Positions 33,902 to 42,948 of a stretch of 64,000 bases of DNA are shown here, piece after piece (position 1 is the stretch's first letter; each line of letters begins with the position of its first letter). The stretch lies in contig NZ_CP126980.1 of NCBI RefSeq assembly GCF_030252345.1, positions 6,587,501 through 6,651,500 on the forward strand. Reading direction: 5' to 3'. Position numbers and translations under genes: made by a program. The DNA comes from Actinoplanes oblitus. GTDB taxonomy: Bacteria; Actinomycetota; Actinomycetes; Mycobacteriales; Micromonosporaceae. Under the pieces are notes generated by a model. It made no database searches. It was not told the origin of the DNA and saw nothing but the letters and a program-made list of their open reading frames with translations.

Positions 33902-36900
33902 TCAGCCGACCTCGCGAAGCCGGGCGGCGATGCGTTCCGGTGTGGTGTCGCTGATCCAGGACGCCATCGCCGATTCCACCCCGGCCAGGTACTTCAGCTT
34001 GCCGGGCGCCCGCAGCACGCTGAACACCTGCAGGTGCAGGCGGAACAGGTCGCGGCCCTGGCGGACCGGCGCCTGGTGCACGCCGGCGATGTAGGGCAGC
34101 GGCTCCGGCCCGGGATGGTAGCGGTCGAGCCGGCCCAGCACGTCCAGGTAGATCCGGACCAGGTCGTCACGTTCCGCATCGGTCAGCGCCGGCAGGTCGG
34201 GGACGTCCCGGTGCGGGGCCAGGTGCACCTCGACCGGCCAGCGCGCCGCGGCCGGCACGTAGGCCGTCCAGTGCTCCCCGACCGTGACGATGCGGGTCCC
34301 GGCGCGGCGCTCCGCCTCGAGGATGTCGCGGAACAGGTTGCCGCCGGTCCGGTCCCGGTGCTGCCGGGCCATCTCCAGCATCCGGGCCGCCTTGGGCGGC
34401 ACGAACGGGAACGCGTAGATCTGCCCGTGCGGGTGCGGCAGCGTCACCCCGATCTCCCGGCCGCGGTTCTCGAACACGAAGACGTGCTCGACACCGGGCT
34501 GTCCGCCCAGCTCAGCGGTGCGGTCGGCCCAGGCCTCCAGGACGGTCCGGGCCCGCCGCGGGTGGAGGCCGCCGAACGACCCCTTCGGGGCCGACGAGAA
34601 GCAGACGACTTCGGTACGCCCATCGGCCGGCCGGGTCGGCCACAGCGGGTCCCCGTCGACGAACGACGCGGAGCCACCGTTGCGCGGGGAGAACGACGGG
34701 AACCGGTTCTCGAAGACCACCACGTCGTAGTCGGCCTCGGCGATCTCGGTCGGGAAGCCACCCGGCACCGTCGGCGCCAGCGGGTCCTGGTCGGCCGGCG
34801 GCAGGAACGTGCGGTCGTTGCGGTGCGACGCCATGGCGATCCACTCGCCGGTCAGCGGGTCGTACCGGACCTGGGCGCCGCCCTTGAGGACCTCCTCGGC
34901 GCTGGGCAGCGGCCGGGTGTCCTCGGCCTGCCGGACCGCGGCGCCGGACACGTACGGCTCGGTGTCGTCGAAGTAGATGATCTCGCGGCCGTCGGCCATC
35001 CGCCGGGACGTCTTACGCACCCGGTGCGGGCGGTCCGGCTCGCCGGTGGTGGCCCGCCCGACGACCCGGATCGCGTCGACGGCCAGCAGCTGCGAGCCGG
35101 CCGCGACCAGCCGGTCCCGCGCCTGCGACGGCACCGAGACCGGCGAGACGGTGGCCAGTGGCAGCAGGTGCAGGGTCACCTCGGCGCCGGCCCGGTAGCC
35201 GGCGTCGACCAGGTTGACCTGCCAGCGGGAGCCGTCCCAGAACCGGTCGGTGACGGCGACCCCGTCGACCCGCAGCTCGCCGACGTCGCCGGCCCAGTCG
35301 ATCTGGAGCAGGGCGTCGTGCTCCGGGTCGGCGGCCCAGTCCGGCAGGTGCAGCCGGTGGACCGCGGCGAACTCGTCGAACGCCTCCGGGCCGGGCGCGG
35401 AGCAGCGGCCGTCGTGCTTGCCGTACTCGGCGGGCACGTCGCCGGCCGGGCGCAGCTCGGTGGTGGCGACGTCGACGGTGAGCGGGACGTGCGCCGGGGA
35501 CACCGGGAGGTCGGCGAAGGCGCGCGCGGCCGGGTCGTACACGCGTACCGAAGCGGTCGACGCGGTCTTGGCCAGGATCCGGCCGGAAGCGTCCCACTGC
35601 AGCTCGTCGTCGCTGAGCAGGACCCGGCGGCCGGCCGCCTCGCAGACCCACAGCGAACCCGCGGTGCCGGCCGGCAGGACCAGGACGTCGAGCGTTCCGG
35701 TAGCGGTCTCGAACCGGGTCGGCTCCAGGCCGGGGGTGATCGCCCGCTCCTGTCCGCCCACCGACAGCGCCGGCGCGATGCCCGCCTCGGCGAGCAGGAC
35801 CAGGGTGGGCACCGCGCCGGGCAGCAGGGTGAGCGCGGAGGCGGTGGCCCAGTCCAGGCGGACGCCGCCGGCGGTCAGGCCGACCGGCCAGCGGGCCAGG
35901 GTGCCGGCCGGGATGTCCACCGGCTGGGAGGGGAATTCCACCTCGCGGTCGGCCAGCACGACCTTGAAGCGGGCACCCCGGTAGGTGTCCAGGGGGACGT
36001 GCGGCTGGTGCCAGGCGACGAAGAGGAAACCGCTGGTCCCGTCGCTGCGCAGCGCCCACCGCAGGGTGGTGCTGTCCTCGACGCCGTCCGGGCGCACGTC
36101 GGGCAGGCTGGACGGCATGTCGGCGAGCCGGGCGCCGAACGCGGCCAGGAAGCTGTGCTGGCGGCGCAGTTCGGCGTGGCTGCCGGCGAGCGCGCCGGCC
36201 TCGCCGATCGGCGCGTGGAAGTCGTAGCCGAGCCTGGGCAGGTCGTTCGGGTAGCCGGTGGCGTGCGACTCCTGCAGGCCGCCGGGAACGTCCGGGTTGG
36301 TGCCGCCGGCGTACATGTAGTAGCCCTGCCAGGCCGAGCCGTTGCCGATCTTGCAGTGCGCGATGGTGGCCACGTCGAGCGCGCTGGGCAGCGGCCGCCG
36401 GTGGTACGCGGTCGCCATCCCGCCGGCGAGTTCGCAGGTGGCGGCCGGGAAGAGGTCGGACGGGACGCGCGGGCCACCCTTGGCCGCCTCGATGTTCTGC
36501 GCCCGCCGCACGTCGGCGCCGATGCCGGGGTCGTCCCAGACGTGCGAGAAGAAGTAGTGGTCCCGGAAGTTGGGCGCCCAGGGCGCGTCCGAGTCGACCC
36601 AGAAGCCGTCGCCGTAGCCGCCGTAGAGCGGAAGCACCTCCTCCTCGGGCAGCTCGGCGCTGTCCCAGGCGGTGGCGGTCCAGAGCGGGGCGGACATGCC
36701 CGCCGCGCGGGACATCCGCTTGAGCGTGCGCAGGTGCTCGGGCTGGGTGTAGAGCTCGTTCTCCAGCTGGATGCCGAGCACCCGGTCCAGATGCCCGCTG
36801 AGCTGGGCGCCGATCGCGGCGAACCACTCCTCGACCAGGCTCAGGTAGGCCGGGTCGTCGGTGCGGTGCCGGACGGGGGCCCGCTGCACCCAGTCGGGGA

Positions 36901-37303
36901 AGCCGCCGTTGCGGCTCTCGGCGTGCACCCAGGGGCCGATCCGCAGCACCACGTCGAGGCCGGTCTCGGCGGCCAGGTCGACGAAGGCGGCCACGTCCAG
37001 GTTGCCGTCGAAGCGGTACTCGCCGGGGGCGGGCGAGTGGTGCAGCCAGAACAGGTAGCTGGCCACCACGGTGACGCCGCCGGCCTTCATCTGGCGCAGG
37101 CGCTCCGCCCAGCGGTGCCGCGGGACCCGGCTGTAGTGCAGCTCGCCGGAGACCGGGACGACCGGGGAACCGTTCTTGATCAGGTACCGGTTGGTGAGCG
37201 ACAGGCCCGCCCGGACGTCCTCGTCGTTGCTCATCCGCGGGCGGCGCAGCGGCGTCGTCCACGGATGGTGGCGGACGGAGAGTGGCTCCGTTTCTTTGGG
37301 CAC
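33902..37303 (-). CDS. Beta-galactosidase (GH35)-galactose-1-phosphate uridylyltransferase fusion
   Basis: One uninterrupted frame of 1133 residues from the GTG at 37303 (AGAGGGG upstream; ATG 37234 is an alternative). Residues 1-755: GH35, with SGELHYSRVPRHRWAERLRQMKAGG, an ENE segment in LGIQLENEL (acid/base, near 182) and no signal peptide. Residues 762-1133: GalT, starting VRKTSRRMADGREIIYFDD and carrying the catalytic HPHGQ near 955. No stop codon or clear ribosome binding site separates the parts, so a bifunctional protein is likely, though GalT could also start internally at 35020. GH35 would free galactose and GalT act later in the Leloir pathway; galactokinase is absent here. Confidence 0.88.
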   Translation of the reverse strand: MPKETEPLSVRHHPWTTPLRRPRMSNDEDVRAGLSLTNRYLIKNGSPVVPVSGELHYSRVPRHRWAERLRQMKAGGVTVVASYLFWLHHSPAPGEYRFDGNLDVAAFVDLAAETGLDVVLRIGPWVHAESRNGGFPDWVQRAPVRHRTDDPAYLSLVEEWFAAIGAQLSGHLDRVLGIQLENELYTQPEHLRTLKRMSRAAGMSAPLWTATAWDSAELPEEEVLPLYGGYGDGFWVDSDAPWAPNFRDHYFFSHVWDDPGIGADVRRAQNIEAAKGGPRVPSDLFPAATCELAGGMATAYHRRPLPSALDVATIAHCKIGNGSAWQGYYMYAGGTNPDVPGGLQESHATGYPNDLPRLGYDFHAPIGEAGALAGSHAELRRQHSFLAAFGARLADMPSSLPDVRPDGVEDSTTLRWALRSDGTSGFLFVAWHQPHVPLDTYRGARFKVVLADREVEFPSQPVDIPAGTLARWPVGLTAGGVRLDWATASALTLLPGAVPTLVLLAEAGIAPALSVGGQERAITPGLEPTRFETATGTLDVLVLPAGTAGSLWVCEAAGRRVLLSDDELQWDASGRILAKTASTASVRVYDPAARAFADLPVSPAHVPLTVDVATTELRPAGDVPAEYGKHDGRCSAPGPEAFDEFAAVHRLHLPDWAADPEHDALLQIDWAGDVGELRVDGVAVTDRFWDGSRWQVNLVDAGYRAGAEVTLHLLPLATVSPVSVPSQARDRLVAAGSQLLAVDAIRVVGRATTGEPDRPHRVRKTSRRMADGREIIYFDDTEPYVSGAAVRQAEDTRPLPSAEEVLKGGAQVRYDPLTGEWIAMASHRNDRTFLPPADQDPLAPTVPGGFPTEIAEADYDVVVFENRFPSFSPRNGGSASFVDGDPLWPTRPADGRTEVVCFSSAPKGSFGGLHPRRARTVLEAWADRTAELGGQPGVEHVFVFENRGREIGVTLPHPHGQIYAFPFVPPKAARMLEMARQHRDRTGGNLFRDILEAERRAGTRIVTVGEHWTAYVPAAARWPVEVHLAPHRDVPDLPALTDAERDDLVRIYLDVLGRLDRYHPGPEPLPYIAGVHQAPVRQGRDLFRLHLQVFSVLRAPGKLKYLAGVESAMASWISDTTPERIAARLREVG

Positions 37304-37325
37304 GAGACCCCTCTTTCCGTTGGGA

Positions 37326-37341
37326 CTGTAACCGGTCACAG
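37326..37341. promoter_or_regulatory. LacI-type operator, copy 1 (fusion-gene side)
   Basis: CTGTAACCGGTCACAG, an imperfect palindrome centred on CCGG, 23 bp upstream of the GH35-GalT start. An identical copy lies at 37416. The LacI gene of this locus is the likely reader. Confidence 0.78.
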
Positions 37342-37390
37342 CCCGGCAAGAGCGAACGATACACAGGATTAACCGGTTGGAAGCAAGGGC

Positions 37391-37431
37391 TTGACACATC
37401 GACGTAACAGCAGCACTGTAACCGGTCACAG
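37391..37431 (+). promoter_or_regulatory. Galactan-operon promoter with overlapping LacI-type operator, copy 2
   Basis: -35 TTGACA (37391-37396) and a -10-like TGTAAC (about 37417-37422). The second CTGTAACCGGTCACAG (37416-37431) covers the -10, so a bound repressor would block transcription of the transporter operon. A related half-match, TTAACCGGTT, lies between the two operators at about 37369. Confidence 0.7.
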
Positions 37432-37476
37432 GCATTGACCCGGGCCCCCGGCCGGCATGCCCATCAAGGAGGATCG

Positions 37477-38796
37477 ATGAAGAAGACTCTTGCGCCGCTC
37501 CTGGCCACCCTTACCGCCGTCGCCCTGTTCACCACGACCGCGTGCAGCGGCGCCGACGACAGCAAGTCGGACACCGGGAGCACCACCGGCGACGAGAAGG
37601 TCGCGCTGACCTACTGGAGCTGGGCGCCGAACATGGACAAGGTCGTCGCGGGCTGGAACGCGACGCACCCGAACATCCAGGTCACCGTCAACAAGCAGGA
37701 TGGTGGCGACCCGGCGGTCACCAAGCTGCTCACCGCGATCAAGGCCGGCAGCGGCGCGCCCGACGTGATGCAGGCCGAGTACCAGAAGATCCCCACCCTG
37801 GTCTCCGCCGACGCCCTGGCCGACATCGCCGACCAGGCCGGCTCGCTCAAGGACAAGTTCCCGGCCGCCGCCTGGAACAGCGTCACCCTGGGCGGCGACG
37901 CCGTCTACGGCGTGCCGCAGGACTCCGGCCCGCTGATGTTCTTCTACCGCGCCGACGTCTTCGCGAAGAACGGCCTGCCGGCCCCCAAGACCTGGGACGA
38001 CTACGCCGCCGCCGCCGAGAAGATCCACAAGGCGAACCCGAAGCAGTACCTCGGCACCTTCTCGGCCACCGACGCCGGCCTGTTCGCCGGCCTCGCCCAG
38101 CAGGCCGGCGCCTCCTGGTGGGGGGTGAACGGCGACTCCTGGACCGTGAACATCAACGACGCGAACACCCAGAAGGTCGCCGGGTACTGGGGTGGCCTGG
38201 TGGAGAAGGGCGTCGTCGACAACAAGCCGATGTACACCCCGGAGTGGAACGCCGCGCTCAACGACGGCACCCAGGTCGGCTGGGTCTCCGCGGTCTGGGC
38301 GCCGGGCGTGCTCGAGGGCAGCGCCAAGGACACCAAGGGCAAGTGGAAGGCCGCCCCGATGCCGCAGTGGGACGCCGCCAGCCCGGCGACCGGCAACTGG
38401 GGTGGCTCGGCGACGAGCGTCACCAGCCAGAGCAAGCACCCGAAGGAGGCCGCCGCGTTCATCGCGTGGCTGAACAGCGACCCGGCGGCGCTGAAGCTGC
38501 TGGCCGGCACGGCCAACGTCTACCCGGCCGCCAACGACGCGACGAGCGTGCTGACCACGCCGCCGGCCTTCTTCGCCGACCAGGCCGACTTCTACACGAT
38601 CGCGGCCGAGGCCGGGAAGCAGACCAAGCCGTTCACCTACGGCCCGAACGTCAACGTCGCCTACAGCGCGTTCAACGACGCGTTCGGCAAGGCCGCCGAG
38701 TCGAAGAAGGCCGCCGCCTTCACCGAGTCGCTGACGACCATGCAGAAGGCGACCGTCGACGACATGAAGAACAGCGGCTTCACCGTCGCCGGATGA
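37477..38796 (+). CDS. Sugar ABC transporter substrate-binding lipoprotein (galactan module)
   Basis: 439 residues; AAGGAGG before the ATG. Lipobox TTAC (Cys23). MalE-like family 1 fold: VALTYWSWAPNMDKVVAGWN, then YGVPQDSGPLMFFYRADVFAKNGLPAPKTWDDY and GNWGGSATSVTSQSKHPKEAAAFIAWL. Given the neighbouring galactanases and beta-galactosidase, it probably binds beta-1,4-galacto-oligosaccharides; that is an inference from context. First gene of the operon; a hairpin follows it. Confidence 0.94.
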   Translation: MKKTLAPLLATLTAVALFTTTACSGADDSKSDTGSTTGDEKVALTYWSWAPNMDKVVAGWNATHPNIQVTVNKQDGGDPAVTKLLTAIKAGSGAPDVMQAEYQKIPTLVSADALADIADQAGSLKDKFPAAAWNSVTLGGDAVYGVPQDSGPLMFFYRADVFAKNGLPAPKTWDDYAAAAEKIHKANPKQYLGTFSATDAGLFAGLAQQAGASWWGVNGDSWTVNINDANTQKVAGYWGGLVEKGVVDNKPMYTPEWNAALNDGTQVGWVSAVWAPGVLEGSAKDTKGKWKAAPMPQWDAASPATGNWGGSATSVTSQSKHPKEAAAFIAWLNSDPAALKLLAGTANVYPAANDATSVLTTPPAFFADQADFYTIAAEAGKQTKPFTYGPNVNVAYSAFNDAFGKAAESKKAAAFTESLTTMQKATVDDMKNSGFTVAG

Positions 38797-38801
38797 CCTG
38801 C

Positions 38802-38838
38802 ACCGGGTGGGCGTTTCTCCAGGAGGCGGCCACCCGGT
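38802..38838 (+). terminator. Post-binding-protein stem-loop
   Basis: ACCGGGTGG and CCACCCGGT, a perfect 9-bp stem with a 19-nt loop, lie between the binding-protein and permease genes. Such elements often let the binding protein be made in excess of the permeases. Confidence 0.55.
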
Positions 38839-38861
38839 TCCGCACCAGGAAGGTTTCGGCG

Positions 38862-39827
38862 ATGACGCTGACCACCACCAGACCCACCTCCACCGCCGCA
38901 CCGGTCGCCAGCAAGCCCGTGCGGAACCGGCGGGCCGGCGTCCCGTACGCCTTCCTCGCCCCCGGCCTGCTCCTGTTCACCCTGTTCCTGGCCGCCCCGA
39001 TCGTCTACGCCGGCTACCTGAGCCTGCGCAAGGTGAAGGTCAGCGGCCTCGGCCTCGGCGCCAAGTCGCGCACCGAGGTGTGGGCCGGGCTGAGCAACTA
39101 CACCCGATCGATGACCGACCCGGAGTGGCTGCCCAGCGTCTACCGGATCCTCGGCTACGGCCTGGTCGTGGTGCCGCTCATGCTGGGCACCGCCCTGCTG
39201 ATGGCCCTGCTGCTGGACGCCGGCCGGACCCGGCCCGCGCTGAGCAGCTTCACCCGGATCTCGATCTTCCTGCCGTACGCGGTGCCGGCCGTGGTCGCCT
39301 CGCTGCTCTGGGGCTTCCTCTACCTGCCCCGGGTCAGCCCGTTCGTCTACGCCCTGGACCGGATCGGCATCCAGGCGCCCGAGCTGCTCTCCTCCTCGTG
39401 GGTGCTCTACGCGGTGGCGAACGTCGCGATCTGGGGCGGCACCGGCTTCAACATGATCGTCATCTACACCGCGCTCAAGTCGGTGCCGACCAGCCTGTAC
39501 GAGTCGGCCCGGATCGACGGCGCCTCCGAGCTGTCGATCGCCTGGCGCATCAAGATCCCGATCGTGATGCCGTCGCTGATCATGACCTTCGTCTTCTCGA
39601 TGATCGCGACGCTGCAGGTGTTCGCCGAGCCGATCACGCTGAAGCCGCTGAGCAACACGATCTCGTTCACCTGGACCCCGCTGATGAAGGTCTACCGGGA
39701 CGCGTTCGTCCGCAACGACATCTACGCCGCGGCCGCCACCTCGGTGGTCATCGCGGTAGCCACGTTCATCCTGTCCTTCGGCTTCCTCAAGCTCGTCGGC
39801 CGTCGCGCGTTCAACCAGGAGGACTGA
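38862..39827 (+). CDS. Sugar ABC transporter permease, MalF type (galactan module)
   Basis: 321 residues with six membrane segments and an EAA loop (TSLYESARIDGASELSIAWRIKIPIVMPSL). The N-terminal 25 residues are cytoplasmic and Thr/Pro-rich. The downstream gene starts two bases after its stop, inside the same AGGAGG context, so the permeases are made together. Confidence 0.95.
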   Translation: MTLTTTRPTSTAAPVASKPVRNRRAGVPYAFLAPGLLLFTLFLAAPIVYAGYLSLRKVKVSGLGLGAKSRTEVWAGLSNYTRSMTDPEWLPSVYRILGYGLVVVPLMLGTALLMALLLDAGRTRPALSSFTRISIFLPYAVPAVVASLLWGFLYLPRVSPFVYALDRIGIQAPELLSSSWVLYAVANVAIWGGTGFNMIVIYTALKSVPTSLYESARIDGASELSIAWRIKIPIVMPSLIMTFVFSMIATLQVFAEPITLKPLSNTISFTWTPLMKVYRDAFVRNDIYAAAATSVVIAVATFILSFGFLKLVGRRAFNQED

Positions 39828-39828
39828 C

Positions 39829-40686
39829 ATGACGGTTCTCGCCGCCCGCCCCGGCAAGCGGAAGACCAGCAAGATCGCCACCACGCTGCTGCTGCTCGGC
39901 GCCGCGTACTGCCTGCTCCCGGTGGTCTGGGTGCTGATCGCGTCGAGCAAGAGCTCGGGCGAGCTGTTCTCCACGTTCACCCTGGCGCCGAGCACCCACC
40001 TGTTCGACAACCTCGCCGACCTGAGCAACTACCGGGACGGCCTGTACTGGCGGTGGATGGCCAACACCGCGCTCTACGCCGGCGTCGGCGCGGCCGTCTC
40101 CACGTTCATCTCGGCGATGAGCGGGTACGCGCTTGCCAAGTTCGACTTCCCGGGCAAGGGCTTCGTGTTCAACGTGATCCTGGCCGGTGTCCTGGTGCCC
40201 GGCGTCATCCTGGCCATCCCGCAGTACCTGCTGCTGGCCAAGGTCGGGCTGACCAACACGTACTGGGCGGTGCTGCTGCCCAGCTTCATCAGCCCGTACG
40301 GCATCTACCTGGCCCGGATCTTCGCGGCCGCGGCGGTGCCCGGCGAGATCCTGGAGGCGTCCCGGATCGACGGCGCCGGCGACTGGCGCACGTTCCTGCG
40401 GGTGGTCCTGCCGATGATGCGGACCGGCCTGGTCACCGTCTTCCTGTTCCAGTTCGTGGCCATCTGGAACAACTTCATGCTGCCGTACATCATGCTCGGC
40501 AACGACCGGCTCTACCCGTTGACGGTGGGGCTGAACGGCCTGCTCAACCAGGGTGCCAGCCAGCCCTCGATGTACACCGCCGTGGTGACCGGCGCGCTCG
40601 TGTCGATCGTCCCGCTGATCGCCCTCTTCCTGACGCTCCAGCGCTACTGGCAGGTCGACCTGGCCGCCGGTGGCGTCAAAGCCTGA
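39829..40686 (+). CDS. Sugar ABC transporter permease, MalG type (galactan module)
   Basis: 285 residues, six membrane segments, EAA loop GEILEASRIDGAGDWRTFLRVVLPMM. AGGAGG within the end of the previous gene is its ribosome binding site. The operon has no ATPase gene, as is common where a shared MsiK-like ATPase is used. Confidence 0.95.
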   Translation: MTVLAARPGKRKTSKIATTLLLLGAAYCLLPVVWVLIASSKSSGELFSTFTLAPSTHLFDNLADLSNYRDGLYWRWMANTALYAGVGAAVSTFISAMSGYALAKFDFPGKGFVFNVILAGVLVPGVILAIPQYLLLAKVGLTNTYWAVLLPSFISPYGIYLARIFAAAAVPGEILEASRIDGAGDWRTFLRVVLPMMRTGLVTVFLFQFVAIWNNFMLPYIMLGNDRLYPLTVGLNGLLNQGASQPSMYTAVVTGALVSIVPLIALFLTLQRYWQVDLAAGGVKA

Positions 40687-40704
40687 TCGAGAACGGTCAA
40701 GACT

Positions 40705-41733
40705 ATGATCCCGAACGTGTCGCGCAAACGCCCAACGATCCGCGATGTCGCTCGCGAGGCGGGCGTCTCCTACGCGACCGTGTCCCGGGTGCTCAACGGA
40801 CGCGACTGGGTGAGCCCGGAGGCCGTGCGCGCGGTGCAGGACGCCATCGCGCGCACCGGGTACACCACCAACCAGCACGCCCGGTCGCTCGCGACCGGGC
40901 GGTCGGGATCGATAGCGTTCCTGCTCACCGAGCCGCAGCACCTGCTCTTCGAGGACCCGAACTTCTCGGTGCTGCTGCGCGGGGTGGCCCAGGCGCTCTC
41001 CGACCGGGAGCAGACCCTGATCCTGATGATCGCCTCCACTCCCGAGGAGCGCCTGCGCACCATCGCGTTCCTCAACGGCGGGCACGTCGACGGCGTCCTG
41101 CTGGTGTCCCCGCACTCCGGCGACCCGCTGCTCACGCAGCTGGTGCAGGCCCAGGTCCCGATCGTGGCCTGCGGCCGGGTGCTCGGCCTGGAAGAGATGA
41201 TCAGCTCGGTGTCGGCGGACGACCGGGCCGGCGCGCGCACCGCCACCGAGCACCTGATCGCGGCCGGCTGCCGGCGGATCGCCACCATCACCGGGCCGCT
41301 GGACACCTCCGGCGGCGTCGACCGGCTGGCCGGGTACACCGACGCGCTGATGGCCCACGGCCTGCCGATCGACCACGATCTGATCGTGCACGGCGACTGG
41401 ACCCGGCAGAGCGGGGCGGCCGGCATCCGCGCGCTGCTCGACCGGGCCCCGGACGTGGACGCGGTGTTCGCCGCCTCCGACGCGATGGCCGCCGCCACCC
41501 TGCCGGTGCTGCGCGACGCCGGGCGCGGCGTGCCGGCCGACGTCCGCGTGGTCGGGTTCGACGACTCCGGGCTGGCGGCCACCACCGAACCGCCGCTCAG
41601 CACGGTTCGCCAGCCCCTGGAACGGATCAGCGAGGAGATGGTCCGGCTCCTCGTGGACGTGATCAACGGGCGTACCCCGCTCTCCATCACCGTGCCCACC
41701 GGACTCGTCCTGCGAAGCTCCTCCCCCGCCTGA
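40705..41733 (+). CDS. LacI-family regulator of the galactan module
   Basis: 342 residues (a GTG four codons later is an alternative start). The LacI helix-turn-helix is at residues 11-32 (TIRDVAREAGVSYATVSRVLNG), followed by the periplasmic-binding-protein-like effector domain (GYTDALMAHGLPI; VFAASDAMAAATLPVL; VRVVGFDDSGLAATTEPPL). It lies 18 bp after the permease gene and probably binds the two CTGTAACCGGTCACAG sites near 37.3-37.4 kb, being released by a galactan-derived sugar. Confidence 0.93.
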   Translation: MIPNVSRKRPTIRDVAREAGVSYATVSRVLNGRDWVSPEAVRAVQDAIARTGYTTNQHARSLATGRSGSIAFLLTEPQHLLFEDPNFSVLLRGVAQALSDREQTLILMIASTPEERLRTIAFLNGGHVDGVLLVSPHSGDPLLTQLVQAQVPIVACGRVLGLEEMISSVSADDRAGARTATEHLIAAGCRRIATITGPLDTSGGVDRLAGYTDALMAHGLPIDHDLIVHGDWTRQSGAAGIRALLDRAPDVDAVFAASDAMAAATLPVLRDAGRGVPADVRVVGFDDSGLAATTEPPLSTVRQPLERISEEMVRLLVDVINGRTPLSITVPTGLVLRSSSPA

Positions 41734-41755
41734 TCTTTATCGGGCCCCCCATGGG

Positions 41756-41792
41756 GGCCGATCTTGGTTCCCCCCTTAGACCGAGATCGGCC
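41756..41792 (+). terminator. Terminator after lacI
   Basis: GGCCGATCTTGG pairs with CCGAGATCGGCC (12 bp, one wobble) around a 13-nt loop, separating the transporter operon from the galactanase genes. Confidence 0.75.
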
Positions 41793-41834
41793 TCCACCAT
41801 GGATGCACGTCCCTTTTGTCAGCAAAGGAGCGCC

Positions 41835-42914
41835 ATGAAGATCCCTGCTGTCCTCGCCACCGCCCTCCTGCTCCTGCCCGCCACGCCCGCCGCCGCGGCC
41901 GGCCGGCACCATCTGTCGATGCTCGGCGCCGACGTCTCCACCCTCCCCCGCGCGCTGGACCTGGGCGCCCGGTACTACGACGCCCGCGGCCACCGGGCCG
42001 ACCCCTACGAGATCCTCGAGAAGGCCGGCGTCAACTACCTCCGGCTGCGCGTCTGGAACAACCCGGCCAGCGGTTACAACAACAAGGCGGCGGTGGTCCG
42101 GCAGGCGCGCGAGGCCAGGCGGCACGGCCTCAAGGTGCTGATCGACTTCCACTACTCGGACACCTGGGCCGACCCGGGCAAGCAGTTCATCCCGAAGTCG
42201 TGGGCCGGGCACGACCTGGCCCAGCTGACGAGGGACGTCTACGACTACACCTACGACGTGTGCTCGGCGATCAAGCCGGACAGCGTGCAGATCGGCAACG
42301 AGATCAACACCGGCATGCTGTGGCCGGCCGGGCAGGTCACCGACGGCGACTTCGGTCCGCTGGCGACGCTGCTGAAGGCCGGGTACGACGCGACCAAGGC
42401 CTGCTCACCGCGCACCCAGGTGATGATTCACACGGCGGACGCCGGGAGTCTCGGCGCGGCGCGGTGGTTCTACGACGGGATCGCGGCGCAGGGCGTGCGG
42501 TGGGACATCACCGCGCTGTCCTACTACTGCATGTGGCACGGCGACCTGACGAACCTGACCACCGTCCTCACCGACGTCGAGGCACGTTACGGCAAGCCCG
42601 CGGTGATCGCGGAGACCGCCTATCCGTACACCACGGAGAACTACGACCACCTGGAGAACATCATCACGTCGGCCGCGCCGTGCGACGGGATCCCCGCCAC
42701 GCCGCGCGGGCAGGCGACCGCGTTCTCGCAGGTGCAGGATGCCGCCCGGGCGGCCGGGGCGCTCGGCGTCTTCTACTGGGAGCCGACCTGGACCGCCGTC
42801 GACGGGAACGGGTGGGACACCGAGGACATCGAGAACTCCGGCGACGCCTGGGAGAACATGGCGACCTTCGACGACGGCGGGCGGATCAACCCGTACGTGG
42901 TCTGGCGCCGCTAG
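41835..42914 (+). CDS. Secreted endo-beta-1,4-galactanase (GH53), copy 1
   Basis: 359 residues; AAAGGAG before the ATG. Signal peptide of about 22 residues ending TPAAAA. The GH53 (beta/alpha)8 barrel starts LSMLGADVSTLPRALDLG. The acid/base glutamate is in QIGNEINTG and the nucleophile in AVIAETAYPY. FYWEPTW near the end is also family-typical. It would cut beta-1,4-galactan outside the cell into oligosaccharides for the neighbouring importer. No carbohydrate-binding module is attached. A close second copy follows. Confidence 0.95.
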   Translation: MKIPAVLATALLLLPATPAAAAGRHHLSMLGADVSTLPRALDLGARYYDARGHRADPYEILEKAGVNYLRLRVWNNPASGYNNKAAVVRQAREARRHGLKVLIDFHYSDTWADPGKQFIPKSWAGHDLAQLTRDVYDYTYDVCSAIKPDSVQIGNEINTGMLWPAGQVTDGDFGPLATLLKAGYDATKACSPRTQVMIHTADAGSLGAARWFYDGIAAQGVRWDITALSYYCMWHGDLTNLTTVLTDVEARYGKPAVIAETAYPYTTENYDHLENIITSAAPCDGIPATPRGQATAFSQVQDAARAAGALGVFYWEPTWTAVDGNGWDTEDIENSGDAWENMATFDDGGRINPYVVWRR

Positions 42915-42948
42915 AAAAAGGTCTGTTCCTAACCCCCGAAGGAGCACG

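Noticed and set aside
34034..37372. 1112-codon plus-strand frame opposite the GH35-GalT gene
   Set aside because: Arg/Gly/Ala/Asp-rich antisense shadow, a common effect of high third-position GC; the minus strand encodes clear enzymes.
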